The position numbers and the translations under genes are program-made. 64,000 nucleotides of DNA, taken from NCBI RefSeq assembly GCF_001605725.1, contig NZ_CP011530.1, forward strand, positions 62,001 through 126,000. The letters are read 5' to 3'. Positions within the stretch are counted from its first letter, which is position 1; each line of letters starts with the position of its first letter. The DNA is from Mycobacteroides immunogenum. Lineage in GTDB: Bacteria > Actinomycetota > Actinomycetes > Mycobacteriales > Mycobacteriaceae. Below, in pieces: positions 33,704 through 42,619 of the stretch. The notes beneath the pieces are model-generated. The model was not told the origin of the DNA. It searched no databases and saw only the letters and a program-made list of their open reading frames with translations.

Positions 33704-33927
33704 TCCAATGGAGCCGGTGGCATGTACTCGGGATCGTGGTAGCGCTGGGGGTCGGCGCAGCCTTAGCCGTGGTGGTCGTCAAGGCCTCTGCCGGTATGGC
33801 GGAGAACTGTCCGATTCCGCGCAGGATGGTCATCACCACCTGTACCGCTGAACAGGGTGTGGCCGCGCACGCAGCCGATGTCTGCCTGCAACACCCGGCC
33901 AACGACTTGTCTGTCCGGGTCCAATAG
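33700..33927 (+). CDS. Small single-span membrane protein
   Basis: 75 residues if translation begins at the TTG at 33700, overlapping the previous stop (TTGA). One transmembrane helix (VLGIVVALGVGAALAVVVV) is followed by a short exported domain with three cysteines (ENCPIP, TTCTAEQ, DVCLQH). No other start suits the helix. Tail of the mmpS-mmpL operon. Confidence 0.45.
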   Translation: MIQWSRWHVLGIVVALGVGAALAVVVVKASAGMAENCPIPRRMVITTCTAEQGVAAHAADVCLQHPANDLSVRVQ

Positions 33928-34023
33928 GTCTTCCCACCTTCGAGGTCCGCGACATCCGAGCCGGGTTGCTGGGGTACGGTCAAGCCGGGCATGTATCCGA
34001 TGATTCGGGCAAAGGGGGAAGTA

Positions 34024-34632
34024 ATGCCCGACCAGACCACGGGCGGTCACGACGCCGACCCACCCGAGCCGGTACGCGGTGCCGTGCGGTGGCAAGAGCC
34101 GGGTGTCACCAAGGTGAGACCACCCACCGTCGCCGAGGCGCGCGCCAGGGATAAGGCACGGCGTGCCCGGGAGGCCGCGCAGAGGCTGGCCGAGGTGCAG
34201 GAGCAGAAGGCGGAGGAACGGCGCCGGACCCGCAAAAACGTTCTGATGGGTTCTGCGGTCGTCGCAGGTATCGCGGCGGTGGTGGCCGTGGGCTATGCCG
34301 TGATCGACCGTGACGACGATGTCGAGGCCACCTGTGTCCGGCAGGGCTCCAACGTCGTGGCCCCCGAGGAGTACTGCGAGCGGGGCACCGCGTCGTCGGG
34401 CGGCATGTTCATCTACGCGGGGTCTGCCTACCAGTACTACTACGGCGGGCACAACCGTGGCATCGGCACGACCGCCACCGGCGGGAGTTTGGAGCTACCG
34501 AGAGGCACCACCGCCAGGACCGGCTCGGGTACTCGAATCTCCAAATCCGATGGCTCGGACAGCGTTTCACGATCGCCATCGGTATCACGCGGCGGCTTTG
34601 GGTCCAGTAGCTCGGGAAGTTCGGGCAGCTGA
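34024..34632 (+). CDS. DUF1190-like membrane-anchored protein
   Basis: 202 residues from the ATG at 34024 (ribosome site AAAGGGGGAAGTA). A charged coiled coil (ARARDKARRAREAAQRLAEV) precedes one transmembrane helix (VLMGSAVVAGIAAVVAVGYAVI). The outer part reads ATCVRQGSNVVAPEEYC ... GSAYQYYYGG, resembling the YgiB/YjfM (DUF1190) family, and ends Ser/Gly-rich. The following ATP-grasp gene overlaps by one base (TGATG), reproducing the ygiB-ygiC pairing of E. coli. Confidence 0.75.
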   Translation: MPDQTTGGHDADPPEPVRGAVRWQEPGVTKVRPPTVAEARARDKARRAREAAQRLAEVQEQKAEERRRTRKNVLMGSAVVAGIAAVVAVGYAVIDRDDDVEATCVRQGSNVVAPEEYCERGTASSGGMFIYAGSAYQYYYGGHNRGIGTTATGGSLELPRGTTARTGSGTRISKSDGSDSVSRSPSVSRGGFGSSSSGSSGS

Positions 34633-35798
34633 TGCGTCGCGAGTATGCGCGTCCGCGCCCCGGCTGGGAGCAGACGGTCGCCTCCCAAGGAATGTGTTAC
34701 GGCACGCCTGCGCGCCGGGCCGACGGCAGTGATCGCCCCTATTGGGACGAGTCGGTCCATTACGTGTTCGACATGGACGAGGTACTTTCGCTTGAGGCCA
34801 CCGTCGAGGTGCTCCACTCCATGTGCCTGGAAGCCGTGGAGCAGGTAGTCCTGCTGGGCCGCTACCGCGATTTCGGGCTGCCCGAATGGAGCTGGGAGCA
34901 TATCGAAAAATCTTGGCGCAGAAGCGATCCCCATCTGTACGGTCGGTTCGACCTCCGATACGACGGACAGCGGCCGCCCGTTCTGCTGGAGTACAACGCC
35001 GATACCCCCACCTCGTTGCTGGAAGCCGCGATCTTGCAATGGCACTGGAAGACGGATGTGTTTCCCGACGACGATCAATGGAACTCGCTGCACGAACAAC
35101 TGGTGGCTCGGTGGAAACATATCGGCGGACAGCTACCCGGTGCGGAGACACACTTCACCTGGTCGTCGGCAGATCAATCCGGCGAGGACCATGTGACGCT
35201 GGCTTACTTGCAGGAGTGCGCGGCGGAGGCCGGGCTCAACACGGTGGGCTTGCCCATCGAGGAAATCGGCTGGGACAGCGACCTCAACCGGCTCGTGGAT
35301 CTGGAAGAGGCGCCCATCGAATCGATCTTCAAGCTGTACCCATGGGAGTGGATGATCGACGACGATTTTGGCCGCCATGCCTTAGATCTGCTGCCCCAGA
35401 CCCTATGGATCGAGCCGCTGTGGAAGACACTGCTGAGCAACAAAGCGATTCTCGCGATTCTCTGGGAGATGTACCCAGGGCACCCGAACTTGTTGCCGGC
35501 CTACCTCGATAGCCCGCATGAGCTGACCGAGTACGTGCGCAAACCCAAGCTCGGCCGGGAGGGCGCCAACATCACCGTGGTGGGCGCGGGATACGAGACG
35601 GCTACCGGCGGTGTCTACGGCGAAGAGGGCTACGTCTACCAGCTGCTCGACCCGCTGCCGCAGTTCGACGGCATGCGGCCGGTCCTCGGTGCCTGGATTG
35701 TCGGCGACGAGTCGGCGGGCCTGGGGATCCGCGAGACGGCCGGGCTGATCACCGACGACGGCGCCGCGTTCGTTCCCCACCGGATACCACTTCAATAG
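34632..35798 (+). CDS. Glutathionylspermidine synthase-like ATP-grasp ligase (YgiC/YjfC family)
   Basis: 388 residues matching the preATP-grasp/ATP-grasp ligase family: YWDESVHYVFDMDEV, LYGRFDLRYDG, PVLLEYNADTPTSLLEA, KLYPWEWM, LWEMYPGHPNLLPAY, RKPKLGREGANI. The family joins an amine to a peptide carboxylate; the YgiC branch lacks the amidase half and its product is unknown. Mycobacteria lack glutathione, so the substrate here must differ. Confidence 0.88.
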   Translation: MRREYARPRPGWEQTVASQGMCYGTPARRADGSDRPYWDESVHYVFDMDEVLSLEATVEVLHSMCLEAVEQVVLLGRYRDFGLPEWSWEHIEKSWRRSDPHLYGRFDLRYDGQRPPVLLEYNADTPTSLLEAAILQWHWKTDVFPDDDQWNSLHEQLVARWKHIGGQLPGAETHFTWSSADQSGEDHVTLAYLQECAAEAGLNTVGLPIEEIGWDSDLNRLVDLEEAPIESIFKLYPWEWMIDDDFGRHALDLLPQTLWIEPLWKTLLSNKAILAILWEMYPGHPNLLPAYLDSPHELTEYVRKPKLGREGANITVVGAGYETATGGVYGEEGYVYQLLDPLPQFDGMRPVLGAWIVGDESAGLGIRETAGLITDDGAAFVPHRIPLQ

Positions 35799-35822
35799 CG
35801 ACATCGAGCACAGAGAGACGGG

Positions 35823-36269
35823 ATGACTGCGATGAACGCAGCGGGATACTGGTCGATAGTCGCCCACGGTGCGGCGGCCATTTGGCTGTACGCGGCAGTG
35901 GGTTTCGTGCTGATGACCATTGGGTTCTTCGTGCTGGACTGGACCACTCCGGGTCCGCTGCGTCAGATGGTCCGGGTGGGTCTGCCCAATGCCGCGGTGA
36001 TCTCCGCGGCAGGACTGTTGTCGCAGGCGTTCGTGATTGTGCTCGCCATCTACACCGCTTCGGGGAACATCGCCGAGGGGCTGTTGCGCACCCTGGTTTT
36101 CGGTCTCATCGGTATCGCGGCCCAGACGATCTGCATGAGGCTGATCGAATGGGTGCTGGGTATCGACGTGGGTGACCTGTTGGCGCAGAGGCGATTCGCG
36201 CCGACAACCCTCGTCGTGGCCGCAGCCTATGTCGCGGTCGGGTTGGTCATCGCTGCCGCGATTCTGTAG
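35823..36269 (+). CDS. DUF350 (YjfL/UPF0719) inner-membrane protein
   Basis: 148 residues with four transmembrane helices (AAIWLYAAVGFVLMTIGFFVL; VISAAGLLSQAFVIVLAIY; TLVFGLIGIAAQTICMRLI; TTLVVAAAYVAVGLVIAAAI). DUF350 proteins are regularly linked with DUF1190 and glutathionylspermidine-synthase-like genes, as here. Third gene of this operon, 24 bp after the ligase. Confidence 0.8.
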   Translation: MTAMNAAGYWSIVAHGAAAIWLYAAVGFVLMTIGFFVLDWTTPGPLRQMVRVGLPNAAVISAAGLLSQAFVIVLAIYTASGNIAEGLLRTLVFGLIGIAAQTICMRLIEWVLGIDVGDLLAQRRFAPTTLVVAAAYVAVGLVIAAAIL

Positions 36270-36300
36270 ACGGGCCGCCGTCTGGGCCCGGGTGGCAGAC

Positions 36301-37371
36301 CTAGAGCCGGGTGTCTACCCATTCGACGTAGGCCGAACCACCTACCGGATCCCCCTGGTATTCACCGGTATAGCTGTAGGCACCCACGTAGCCACGGCCG
36401 TGGCCGTAGCGCAGAGGTGAGTCCACAAGGCCGTCGATCGCCAGCACCAGGTGCCCATGGCTGTCGCGGACGGTCCAGGTGAGGCGATGCGGGATGCGCA
36501 TGGAGCGGCCCTCTTCGTCGACCAATGGGTTGTCGCGGTACTCGCTGACATCCATTCGGACGTCGGTGTACACCTCGGTGGACTTGCCCAGGATCCGCAC
36601 ATGCGCCAGTCGGCAGGCCACGGCGCCACGCGCGCGAACGTCGGTCAGCAGTACTTGGGCTCCGTTACCGAGATCGATGATCTGGTAGGTGAAGAAGTCG
36701 ATCGGCAGCTTCAGTGGGTTCGGCAGTGGCCGCCGGGTGAGCGATTGATGGCTGAGGAACCGTGCGTACTCGAAGGTGCCCAGTCCGCTGATCGGCATGG
36801 AACCCGTGGCGTCGGCGATCACACCCGTGTATTCGGCGAGCAGGCTCAGGTGGTCGTAGACCGGAGTTTTGACGAAGTAGGACACCTGATCGGTGACGGT
36901 CAGCTCGATATCGGCTGAAAAGTGGTGGTACCGGCCGCGAACGGTGACGTGCGGATACTCGACCTGGATCTGCAGGTCATCTCCCCAACGCAAGACGCTG
37001 CCGTCCTTCGCGAAGTGGCAGTCGCGGGCCGAGTCGTAGGCGCGGTAGTGGTGGTGATCGCCGGCCGCCGTTGAGGAAAGAACCGTGGCGGTGTGCCGGG
37101 CGTCCGCCGCGGTCAGGTAATCGTTGTCGAACAACTCGGCGCCGGTAGCCCCGATCAGGGTCATGGTGTTCAGATACCGGTGTGGCGAATCAAGGTCGGG
37201 AATGAAGACGCCATAGTGAGTTGCTGCCCAAGGGCCGTCGTCCGCATGCGGCCGCAGGATGCCCGGGTTGGTGAAGGGCCTTCGTGAGGCCTCGAGACGA
37301 CGATCGATCCGTGGTAAGAGTCCGTCCACGACGAGACGTGACAGGGCGCGGGAGATGTTTTGGCCGGTCAT
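36301..37371 (-). CDS. Conserved hypothetical protein coupled to the flavin monooxygenase
   Basis: 356 residues, cytosolic, beta-rich with repeated aromatic motifs (HHHYRAYDSARDCHFAKDGS, YPHVTVRGRYHHFSADIELT, RYGHGRGYVGAYSYTGEYQG). The pattern is reminiscent of lipocalin-like hydratase/AttH folds and of mycobacterial DUF6670-type proteins, an uncertain match. Its ATG overlaps the monooxygenase stop by four bases, implying a shared pathway. Confidence 0.7.
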   Translation of the reverse strand: MTGQNISRALSRLVVDGLLPRIDRRLEASRRPFTNPGILRPHADDGPWAATHYGVFIPDLDSPHRYLNTMTLIGATGAELFDNDYLTAADARHTATVLSSTAAGDHHHYRAYDSARDCHFAKDGSVLRWGDDLQIQVEYPHVTVRGRYHHFSADIELTVTDQVSYFVKTPVYDHLSLLAEYTGVIADATGSMPISGLGTFEYARFLSHQSLTRRPLPNPLKLPIDFFTYQIIDLGNGAQVLLTDVRARGAVACRLAHVRILGKSTEVYTDVRMDVSEYRDNPLVDEEGRSMRIPHRLTWTVRDSHGHLVLAIDGLVDSPLRYGHGRGYVGAYSYTGEYQGDPVGGSAYVEWVDTRL

Positions 37372-38861
37372 CGGCTGCCTCCGTCGGTCATCGCGGCGTG
37401 TCGAGCCGGTCCGGTGGGCTCGGGTAGTAGGACACGGTAGTCAGAGATCGCGAATTCTTGGGTGCGGCGCCGGTATTCGCGAACCAGACCCGGCCAGTTG
37501 GTGGTGATCCGCCCATCGGTGTTGATGTACCAACTATCGCAGCGTGACCAGACTCCGGCGGCGAGCCGCGCCTGCAGTCCGCCGTCATAGACGTCCTCGA
37601 CGTCGGGCGTCACGTCGATAGCGATTCCGGGATTGAGAGCATCGACGGCCCGGCGGATGTATGCGGCCTGGCATTCGAGCATCGCGACGATAGACCCGGA
37701 TCCCAGGTTGGTATTCGGTCCGTACATCAGGAACATGTTGGGAAAACCGGGCACCGTGATGCCGAGGTAGGCCCGTGCGCCGTGGCTCCAGTGTTTTCGT
37801 AGCGGCACGCCGTCGATGCCGGTGATGGTCACATGGTCGAGAAGGCCGCCCGCGGCGAAACCTGTGCCGTAGATGATCACATCGGCGTCGTAGTGTTCGC
37901 CGGTGTCGGACAGCACTCCGCTGGACGTGATGCTCGCTATCGGATCGGTGACGAGTGTGGTGTTTTCACGGCGCAGGGCCGGTAGGTATGCGTTGGAGAA
38001 GAGCACGCGCTTGCATCCCAGCGGGTAATCGGGCCAGACCTTGTCGAAAAGTTCGGCGTCACCCCGGGTTTGGTAGCGCATGAATCCCCGGGAGAGCCCG
38101 GTCATAGCGCGGGACAGCAGCGGCGAATACTGCAGCACTCCGGTGAATCCCTCGGTAAGGGCCAGCCAGGTGAAACGTTGGGCACGCAAGGTGGCCGGCA
38201 GCCGGGACGCCAGGAGGTGATGTAGTCGGGTCAGCCGCGAATCGGGGCGCGGCACGATGTGCGGCGCTGAACGCTGAAAGACAGTGAGGGAATCGACAAT
38301 CGGCGCGATCTCGGGCACCAGCTGAATCGAGCTGGCGCCGGTACCGATGACGGCGACGCGTTTCCCGACCAGCGATACGCTGCCGTCCCATTGCGCGGAG
38401 TGAAAGCACGGCCCGGTGAAGGAATCGCGGCCGGGGATCGCCGGAAACGCGGGCTGAGACAACTGTCCCACCGCGGGCACCACGACATCCACCCAGAAGT
38501 GCTCACCCTGAGAGCTTTCGAGACACCATTGGTTCGTGGTGGCGCTGAAGGCCGCCGACACGATCGCGGTACCGAAACGGATTCGTTGGCGCACCGCGTA
38601 CTTATCGGCGGCCGCGCGCAGATAGTCCAGGATTTCCGGCTGCGGGGCGTAGCGGCGTGACCATCGGGGGTTCGGGTCGAAGGAGAAGCAGTAGTAGGCG
38701 GACGGTACATCGCAGGCGGCACCCGGGTAGGTGTTCTCACGCCAGACACCGCCGACATCTTCTGCCCGCTCGTAGAGGGTGACGTCGTGCCCCGCCGCGA
38801 CGAGTTGGATGGCCGCCGCCAGGCCGGAGAAGCCCGCGCCGATGATCGCTACGGAACTCAT
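37368..38861 (-). CDS. Baeyer-Villiger-type flavin monooxygenase
   Basis: 497 residues from the ATG at 38861 (AGAGAGG ribosome site). FAD site GAGFSGLAAA near the N-terminus, the WRENTYPGAACDVPS motif, the BVMO fingerprint FTGPCFHSAQWD (FxGxxxHxxxW) and the NADPH site GTGASS. Inserts oxygen into ketones or oxidises hetero-atoms; EthA-like enzymes activate thioamide drugs. Divergent from a TetR regulator. Confidence 0.9.
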   Translation of the reverse strand: MSSVAIIGAGFSGLAAAIQLVAAGHDVTLYERAEDVGGVWRENTYPGAACDVPSAYYCFSFDPNPRWSRRYAPQPEILDYLRAAADKYAVRQRIRFGTAIVSAAFSATTNQWCLESSQGEHFWVDVVVPAVGQLSQPAFPAIPGRDSFTGPCFHSAQWDGSVSLVGKRVAVIGTGASSIQLVPEIAPIVDSLTVFQRSAPHIVPRPDSRLTRLHHLLASRLPATLRAQRFTWLALTEGFTGVLQYSPLLSRAMTGLSRGFMRYQTRGDAELFDKVWPDYPLGCKRVLFSNAYLPALRRENTTLVTDPIASITSSGVLSDTGEHYDADVIIYGTGFAAGGLLDHVTITGIDGVPLRKHWSHGARAYLGITVPGFPNMFLMYGPNTNLGSGSIVAMLECQAAYIRRAVDALNPGIAIDVTPDVEDVYDGGLQARLAAGVWSRCDSWYINTDGRITTNWPGLVREYRRRTQEFAISDYRVLLPEPTGPARHAAMTDGGSR

Positions 38862-38929
38862 GTGACCGCCTCTCTGCGCTGCGGCGACTGGGCCGCCACG
38901 AATTGACCATTCGGTAATATATGTTGAAG

Positions 38930-38943
38930 TGACCGCGCGGTCA
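38930..38943. promoter_or_regulatory. Palindromic operator between monooxygenase and tetR
   Basis: TGACCGCGCGGTCA is a perfect 14-bp dyad in the divergent region. A related half-site (ATTGACC) lies at 38912. Likely bound by the adjacent TetR protein. Confidence 0.7.
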
Positions 38944-39020
38944 ATCCTTTGTCGAGGGAAGATTGCGAGCCCAGGGCGGTTTGCGCGAGTGCCGGGAGGG
39001 AGCTCCGCTACCGTCATACG

Positions 39021-39629
39021 GTGCAACCCGTCCGTACCGGCAGTAAGGGAATGCCTCGTCAGGAACGGGAGCAGTGGATCTTGGCTGCCGCGGCAGCAGA
39101 GTTCGGGGAATCGACCTTCGCCGGCTCGAGCATGAACGGGATCGCGGCGCGCGCCGAGGTGTCCAAGGCGTTGGTACTCGCCTATTTCGGGTCCAAGGAA
39201 GATCTCTACGTCGCATGCGTGCAGCGGGCTGGAGAGCGAATGGCTGCCGCCATCGGTGGAGCGATCGCTGCGTCGTCGGCGCGTGTGGAGGTGGCCGAGG
39301 CGGTGCTGACAGCGATTTTCACTGCTCTTGAGGACCGCCCCAGCGACTGGCCGGTGCTGTACGACCGAACGGTGCCCGACGGGCGGGCCCGAGAAGCGGC
39401 GCGCGGGCAGCGGACCATCTTGCGTGCACAGGCCGCCGCCGCGGTGACCAGAACGCTTGGGGCCGTGGGGCTTAGTGACGACGATGATCTTTCGGCGGCG
39501 ACGCTGGTCTGGGAAAGCATGGTCTCGGCGTTGGTGGAATGGTGGCGACACCATCCGCAGCGCTCTGCCGATGAGATGGCCGGCCGTGCTCGAAGAGTGC
39601 TCACCGCGCTGTCGGACCGCGGCGCCTGA
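39021..39629 (+). CDS. TetR-family regulator
   Basis: 202 residues if started at the GTG at 39021; the ATG at 39051 is an alternative. HTH: WILAAAAAEFGESTFAGSSMNGIAARAEVSKALVLAYFGSKEDLY. The C-terminal domain is of the TetR_C type (LEDRPSDWPVLYDRTVPDGR). Probably represses the divergent monooxygenase operon through the dyad at 38930-38943. Confidence 0.87.
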   Translation: MQPVRTGSKGMPRQEREQWILAAAAAEFGESTFAGSSMNGIAARAEVSKALVLAYFGSKEDLYVACVQRAGERMAAAIGGAIAASSARVEVAEAVLTAIFTALEDRPSDWPVLYDRTVPDGRAREAARGQRTILRAQAAAAVTRTLGAVGLSDDDDLSAATLVWESMVSALVEWWRHHPQRSADEMAGRARRVLTALSDRGA

Positions 39630-39875
39630 GGCTTGCTGGGCCCAGCCGCTTCGGCGTTGCTGGTGACCTGCGCCACAGCCGGCGGTGGGTGATCGGCGCT
39701 AGTAACAGCCGCACACTAAACAGAGTTCTCTGTGGGCCTGTCCAACAAAGTGCAGGTCAGGCTCTTCGTGGCGACCGCCGAGGCTGGCGGTGACCGGGTG
39801 CAGCAATCTGCATATTTTGATTTAAAACAGTTCAAAGGCTGGGAATAGATTTCAGGCGAACTATCGACAGCGCTG

Positions 39876-39894
39876 TTAGGTGATGCTAACTTGC
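39876..39894 (+). promoter_or_regulatory. IdeR-like iron box upstream of the PE-PPE-esx cassette
   Basis: TTAGGTGATGCTAACTTGC matches the mycobacterial IdeR consensus TTAGGTTAGGCTAACCTAA at 14 of 19 positions, including the TTAGGT and GCTAAC halves. It is 170 bp before the PE start codon. ESX-3 genes are IdeR-controlled in M. tuberculosis. The rest of 39630-40062 shows no gene I can support. Confidence 0.55.
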
Positions 39895-40062
39895 CTGCAT
39901 GCGGTTGCCTGTTCACAAGGCGCGATGGTCACCAATATCCATCGCAGCTATCTCTGGACTCCCGTCGGTCTGTGCGGCTGTGGGCCGTGGCGCGGCGGGT
40001 GGGCATGGGGCTGGGTATTCGCTCGTCGGTCTACGTGCTGCTCATGGAAGGGAGTACCCACG

Positions 40063-40371
40063 ATGAATCTCAATGTTGTTCCGGAAGGTTTGACCGCCAC
40101 CAGCGCGGCGGTGGAGGCGTTGACCGCGCGTCTGGCCGCGGCCCATGCCGCTGCCGCACCGGTGATCGGTGCGGTGGTGCCTCCGGCCGCCGATCCGGTG
40201 TCATTGGAGACCGCGGCGGGCTTCAGTGCTCGCGGTGTCGAGCACAGCGGGGTGGCCGCCCAGGCCGTCGAGGAGTTGGGCCGGGCCGGGCTGGGTGTTT
40301 CGGAGTCCGCCGCCAGCTACACCACCGGGGATATGCAGGCCGCCACGGCGTACATGATCGCGCGGGGTTAA
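40063..40371 (+). CDS. PE-family protein
   Basis: 102 residues, [20 protein letters not shown]..., ending at the length of a bare PE domain with [15 protein letters not shown] ribosome site (GGAAGGGAG) precedes the ATG at 40063; the long upstream extension of the frame is non-coding. PE5-like: it should pair with the next-encoded PPE protein for type VII export. Confidence 0.9.
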   Translation: MNLNVVPEGLTATSAAVEALTARLAAAHAAAAPVIGAVVPPAADPVSLETAAGFSARGVEHSGVAAQAVEELGRAGLGVSESAASYTTGDMQAATAYMIARG

Positions 40372-40376
40372 CACCG

Positions 40377-41888
40377 GTGTCGGCTCCGATTTGGATGGCT
40401 TCTCCCCCCGAGGTCCACTCGGCGCTCCTGAGCGCCGGACCCGGGCCGGGCGCCCTGCTTGCCTCTGCCACGCAATGGCAGGCGTTGTCCACGCAATATG
40501 CCACTGCCGCAACAGAACTCACCGAGCTACTGGGCAGCACCGTCGCGGGTTCGTGGCAGGGCCCCAGCGCCATGCAATACGCGGCCAGTCACGCCCCCTA
40601 TCTGGCCTGGTTGACCCAGCAGAGCGCGATGAGCGCCACCAACGCGGTGCTGCAGGAGACTGCGGCGGCGGGATACACCACGGCGCTGGCCGCCATGCCG
40701 ACGCTGGCCGAGCTGGCCGCCAACCACATGATCCACGGTGTGCTGCTGGCCACCAATTTCTTTGGTATAAACACGATTCCGATCGCGTTGAACGAGGCCG
40801 ACTACATCCGGATGTGGATCCAGGCCGCCACCACCATGGGCGTGTATCAAGGTGTTTCGAGTACGGCCCTGGCGGCGACAACACCTACGCAGCCGTCACC
40901 GATCATCATGGCGCCAGGTGGCGAAATGTCCCGCATGTCGGCCGACATGATGTCAATGGCCGCGCAGCCGCAAGCCGCCGAATCCGGCAGCGCGCTCGAT
41001 AGCAGCAACAACATCATGGATCAGCTGATGCGGTTCATGACCAATCCGCTTGGCACGCTTCAGGACATGATCGAAGACTTCATGAGGAACCCGGTAGCCG
41101 CGTTCTTCGCGTGGTTCCCGCTCTTGTTCTTCATTGCGTATGAGGCCTTCTTCATCCCCTTTGGGTTCACCTTCTGGGGCGTGGTGCTTACCGCGCCGGC
41201 CTGGCTGCCGATTGTGCTGGGACTGGCGCTTTCGGCATTGGTGCCGCCCGCGGGGATCGAGGAGCCGGCTCACGTGGACGAGCCGAACCGGGAGCCCGGG
41301 CGTATCGAGCGCAGGAGTCCGCAGGATCTGCAACTGGCACACGTGCCGTCGACGCCGTCGATGCCGGGCGGCTCGCCCTCCAGCACGGTGACTTCCAGTG
41401 GCTCGGCACCTGCGTCCCCCGCTGCCGCGGCCGCGACCCCGGCCTACATGGTGTATGCGGTGCAAGAGGATCCGCCGGCCGCGCGCTTCGGCCCCACGCT
41501 GAATGAGGGCAGCGGAGCGAAGGCCCCGGCGGCCGGCATCTCCGCCGCCGCTGCTGCCGCCGCGTCGGCCCGCTCCCGCGCGCGCCGCAAGCGCGCGGCC
41601 CGGATCAAGGATCCGGCTCCGCAGTTCATGGACATGAATTCGACGGTAGAACCGGACTTTTCGGTGCCGTCGACGCGGCAAGGCGCGGGCGTCGGGGCTT
41701 CGGGCCGCGGGGCTGGGCAGCTCGGCTTCACCGGCACCGTACCCAGGACCACCTCGACGACAAGCGCGGCGGGTTTGATCGAACGTGAGGCCGCCTCGGA
41801 GATGGACGGCACTCGCACCATCCCCATGCTGCCCACCACCTGGAGTGCCGATTCCGAACAGCACCCGGACGGGCCCACCGGAACTTGA
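40377..41888 (+). CDS. PPE-family protein (PPE4-like)
   Basis: 503 residues from the GTG at 40377, five bases after the PE stop; N-terminus [22 protein letters not shown]. The PPE domain covers ~1-180 with SWQGPSA. A central stretch has hydrophobic segments ([40 protein letters not shown]), then a Pro/Ser/Ala-rich tail. This fits the PPE4 partner of the ESX-3 type. Confidence 0.9.
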   Translation: MSAPIWMASPPEVHSALLSAGPGPGALLASATQWQALSTQYATAATELTELLGSTVAGSWQGPSAMQYAASHAPYLAWLTQQSAMSATNAVLQETAAAGYTTALAAMPTLAELAANHMIHGVLLATNFFGINTIPIALNEADYIRMWIQAATTMGVYQGVSSTALAATTPTQPSPIIMAPGGEMSRMSADMMSMAAQPQAAESGSALDSSNNIMDQLMRFMTNPLGTLQDMIEDFMRNPVAAFFAWFPLLFFIAYEAFFIPFGFTFWGVVLTAPAWLPIVLGLALSALVPPAGIEEPAHVDEPNREPGRIERRSPQDLQLAHVPSTPSMPGGSPSSTVTSSGSAPASPAAAAATPAYMVYAVQEDPPAARFGPTLNEGSGAKAPAAGISAAAAAAASARSRARRKRAARIKDPAPQFMDMNSTVEPDFSVPSTRQGAGVGASGRGAGQLGFTGTVPRTTSTTSAAGLIEREAASEMDGTRTIPMLPTTWSADSEQHPDGPTGT

Positions 41889-41940
41889 TCGCCACTAACC
41901 ATCTGAATTATCTACAACACAACATGATTGAGGAGATGCT

Positions 41941-42231
41941 ATGAGTTTGCTCGATGCACACATTCCGGCCCTGGTGGCTTCGGAGGGCACGTTCGGTGCC
42001 AAGACCGCGTTGATGCGTTCGACGATTTCGCAGGCGGAGTCGGCGGCGTTGTCGGCCCAGGCGTTCCACGTCGGTGAGTCCTCGGTGGCCTTCCAGGCCG
42101 CCCATGCCCGGTTCGTGGAAGTTGCCGCCAAGGTCAACGCGCTGCTCGATATCGCACAGATCAACCTCGGAGATGCCGCGGCCACCTACGTGGCCGAGGA
42201 TGTCGCCGCCGCCAGCCGCTACGGCGTCTAG
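41941..42231 (+). CDS. esxG: EsxG-like WXG100-family protein
   Basis: 96 residues, MSLLDAHIPALVASEGTFGA ... AQAFHVGESSVAFQAAHARF ... NLGDAAATYVAEDVAAASRY. This is very close to the EsxG/EsxR/EsxS group of the ESX-3 system, which forms a 1:1 dimer with EsxH. It may be a paralogue of a main-locus esxG, so the symbol is by similarity. Confidence 0.92.
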   Translation: MSLLDAHIPALVASEGTFGAKTALMRSTISQAESAALSAQAFHVGESSVAFQAAHARFVEVAAKVNALLDIAQINLGDAAATYVAEDVAAASRYGV

Positions 42232-42255
42232 AAACCAACTTAGGGAGATACACGC

Positions 42256-42546
42256 ATGTCGCAGATCACCTTCAACTACCCCGCGATGCTGGCCCACGCC
42301 GGTGAGATGAACACCTATGCCGGTGTGCTGACCGCCCTGGGCGCGGACCTGGCCGCCCAGCAGGCTTCCCTGCAGGCCGTCTGGCACGGTGATACCTCCA
42401 TGAGCCAGGCCGCCTGGCAGGCCCAATGGAACACCGCCATGGAAGAACTCATCCGCTCCTACCGCGCCATGGGCTCCACCCACGAAACCAACACCCTGTC
42501 CATGAACGCCCGCGACATGGCCGAAGGAGCCAAGTGGGGCGCATAG
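42256..42546 (+). CDS. esxH: EsxH-like WXG100-family protein
   Basis: 96 residues, [20 protein letters not shown] ... [20 protein letters not shown] ... [23 protein letters not shown] is WHG here. Of the zinc-binding residues reported for TB10.4, His14, His76 and Glu77 are kept but position 70 is Arg, not His. Lies 24 bp after esxG; together they form the exported dimer linked to iron/zinc uptake. Confidence 0.92.
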   Translation: MSQITFNYPAMLAHAGEMNTYAGVLTALGADLAAQQASLQAVWHGDTSMSQAAWQAQWNTAMEELIRSYRAMGSTHETNTLSMNARDMAEGAKWGA

Positions 42547-42563
42547 CCACCGACTGACGATTA

Positions 42564-42611
42564 CGCACACAAGGGCCGGAGACTCCAAAAGGTCTCCGGC
42601 CCTTGTGTGCG
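42564..42611. terminator. Bidirectional terminator hairpin
   Basis: A 20-bp perfect stem (42564-42583 with 42592-42611) around TCCAAAAG, between the convergent esxH and deaminase genes. No long T run, but position and strength support transcription termination. Confidence 0.75.
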
Positions 42612-42619
42612 GGCTACGT

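Noticed and set aside
39891..41888. 665-codon reading of the PPE gene
   Set aside because: The first ~160 codons overlap the PE gene in another frame; the PPE domain starts at the GTG at 40377.
40063..42546. Complete ESX secretion locus
   Set aside because: Only substrates (PE, PPE, EsxG, EsxH) are present; no EccA-E or MycP genes adjoin them.
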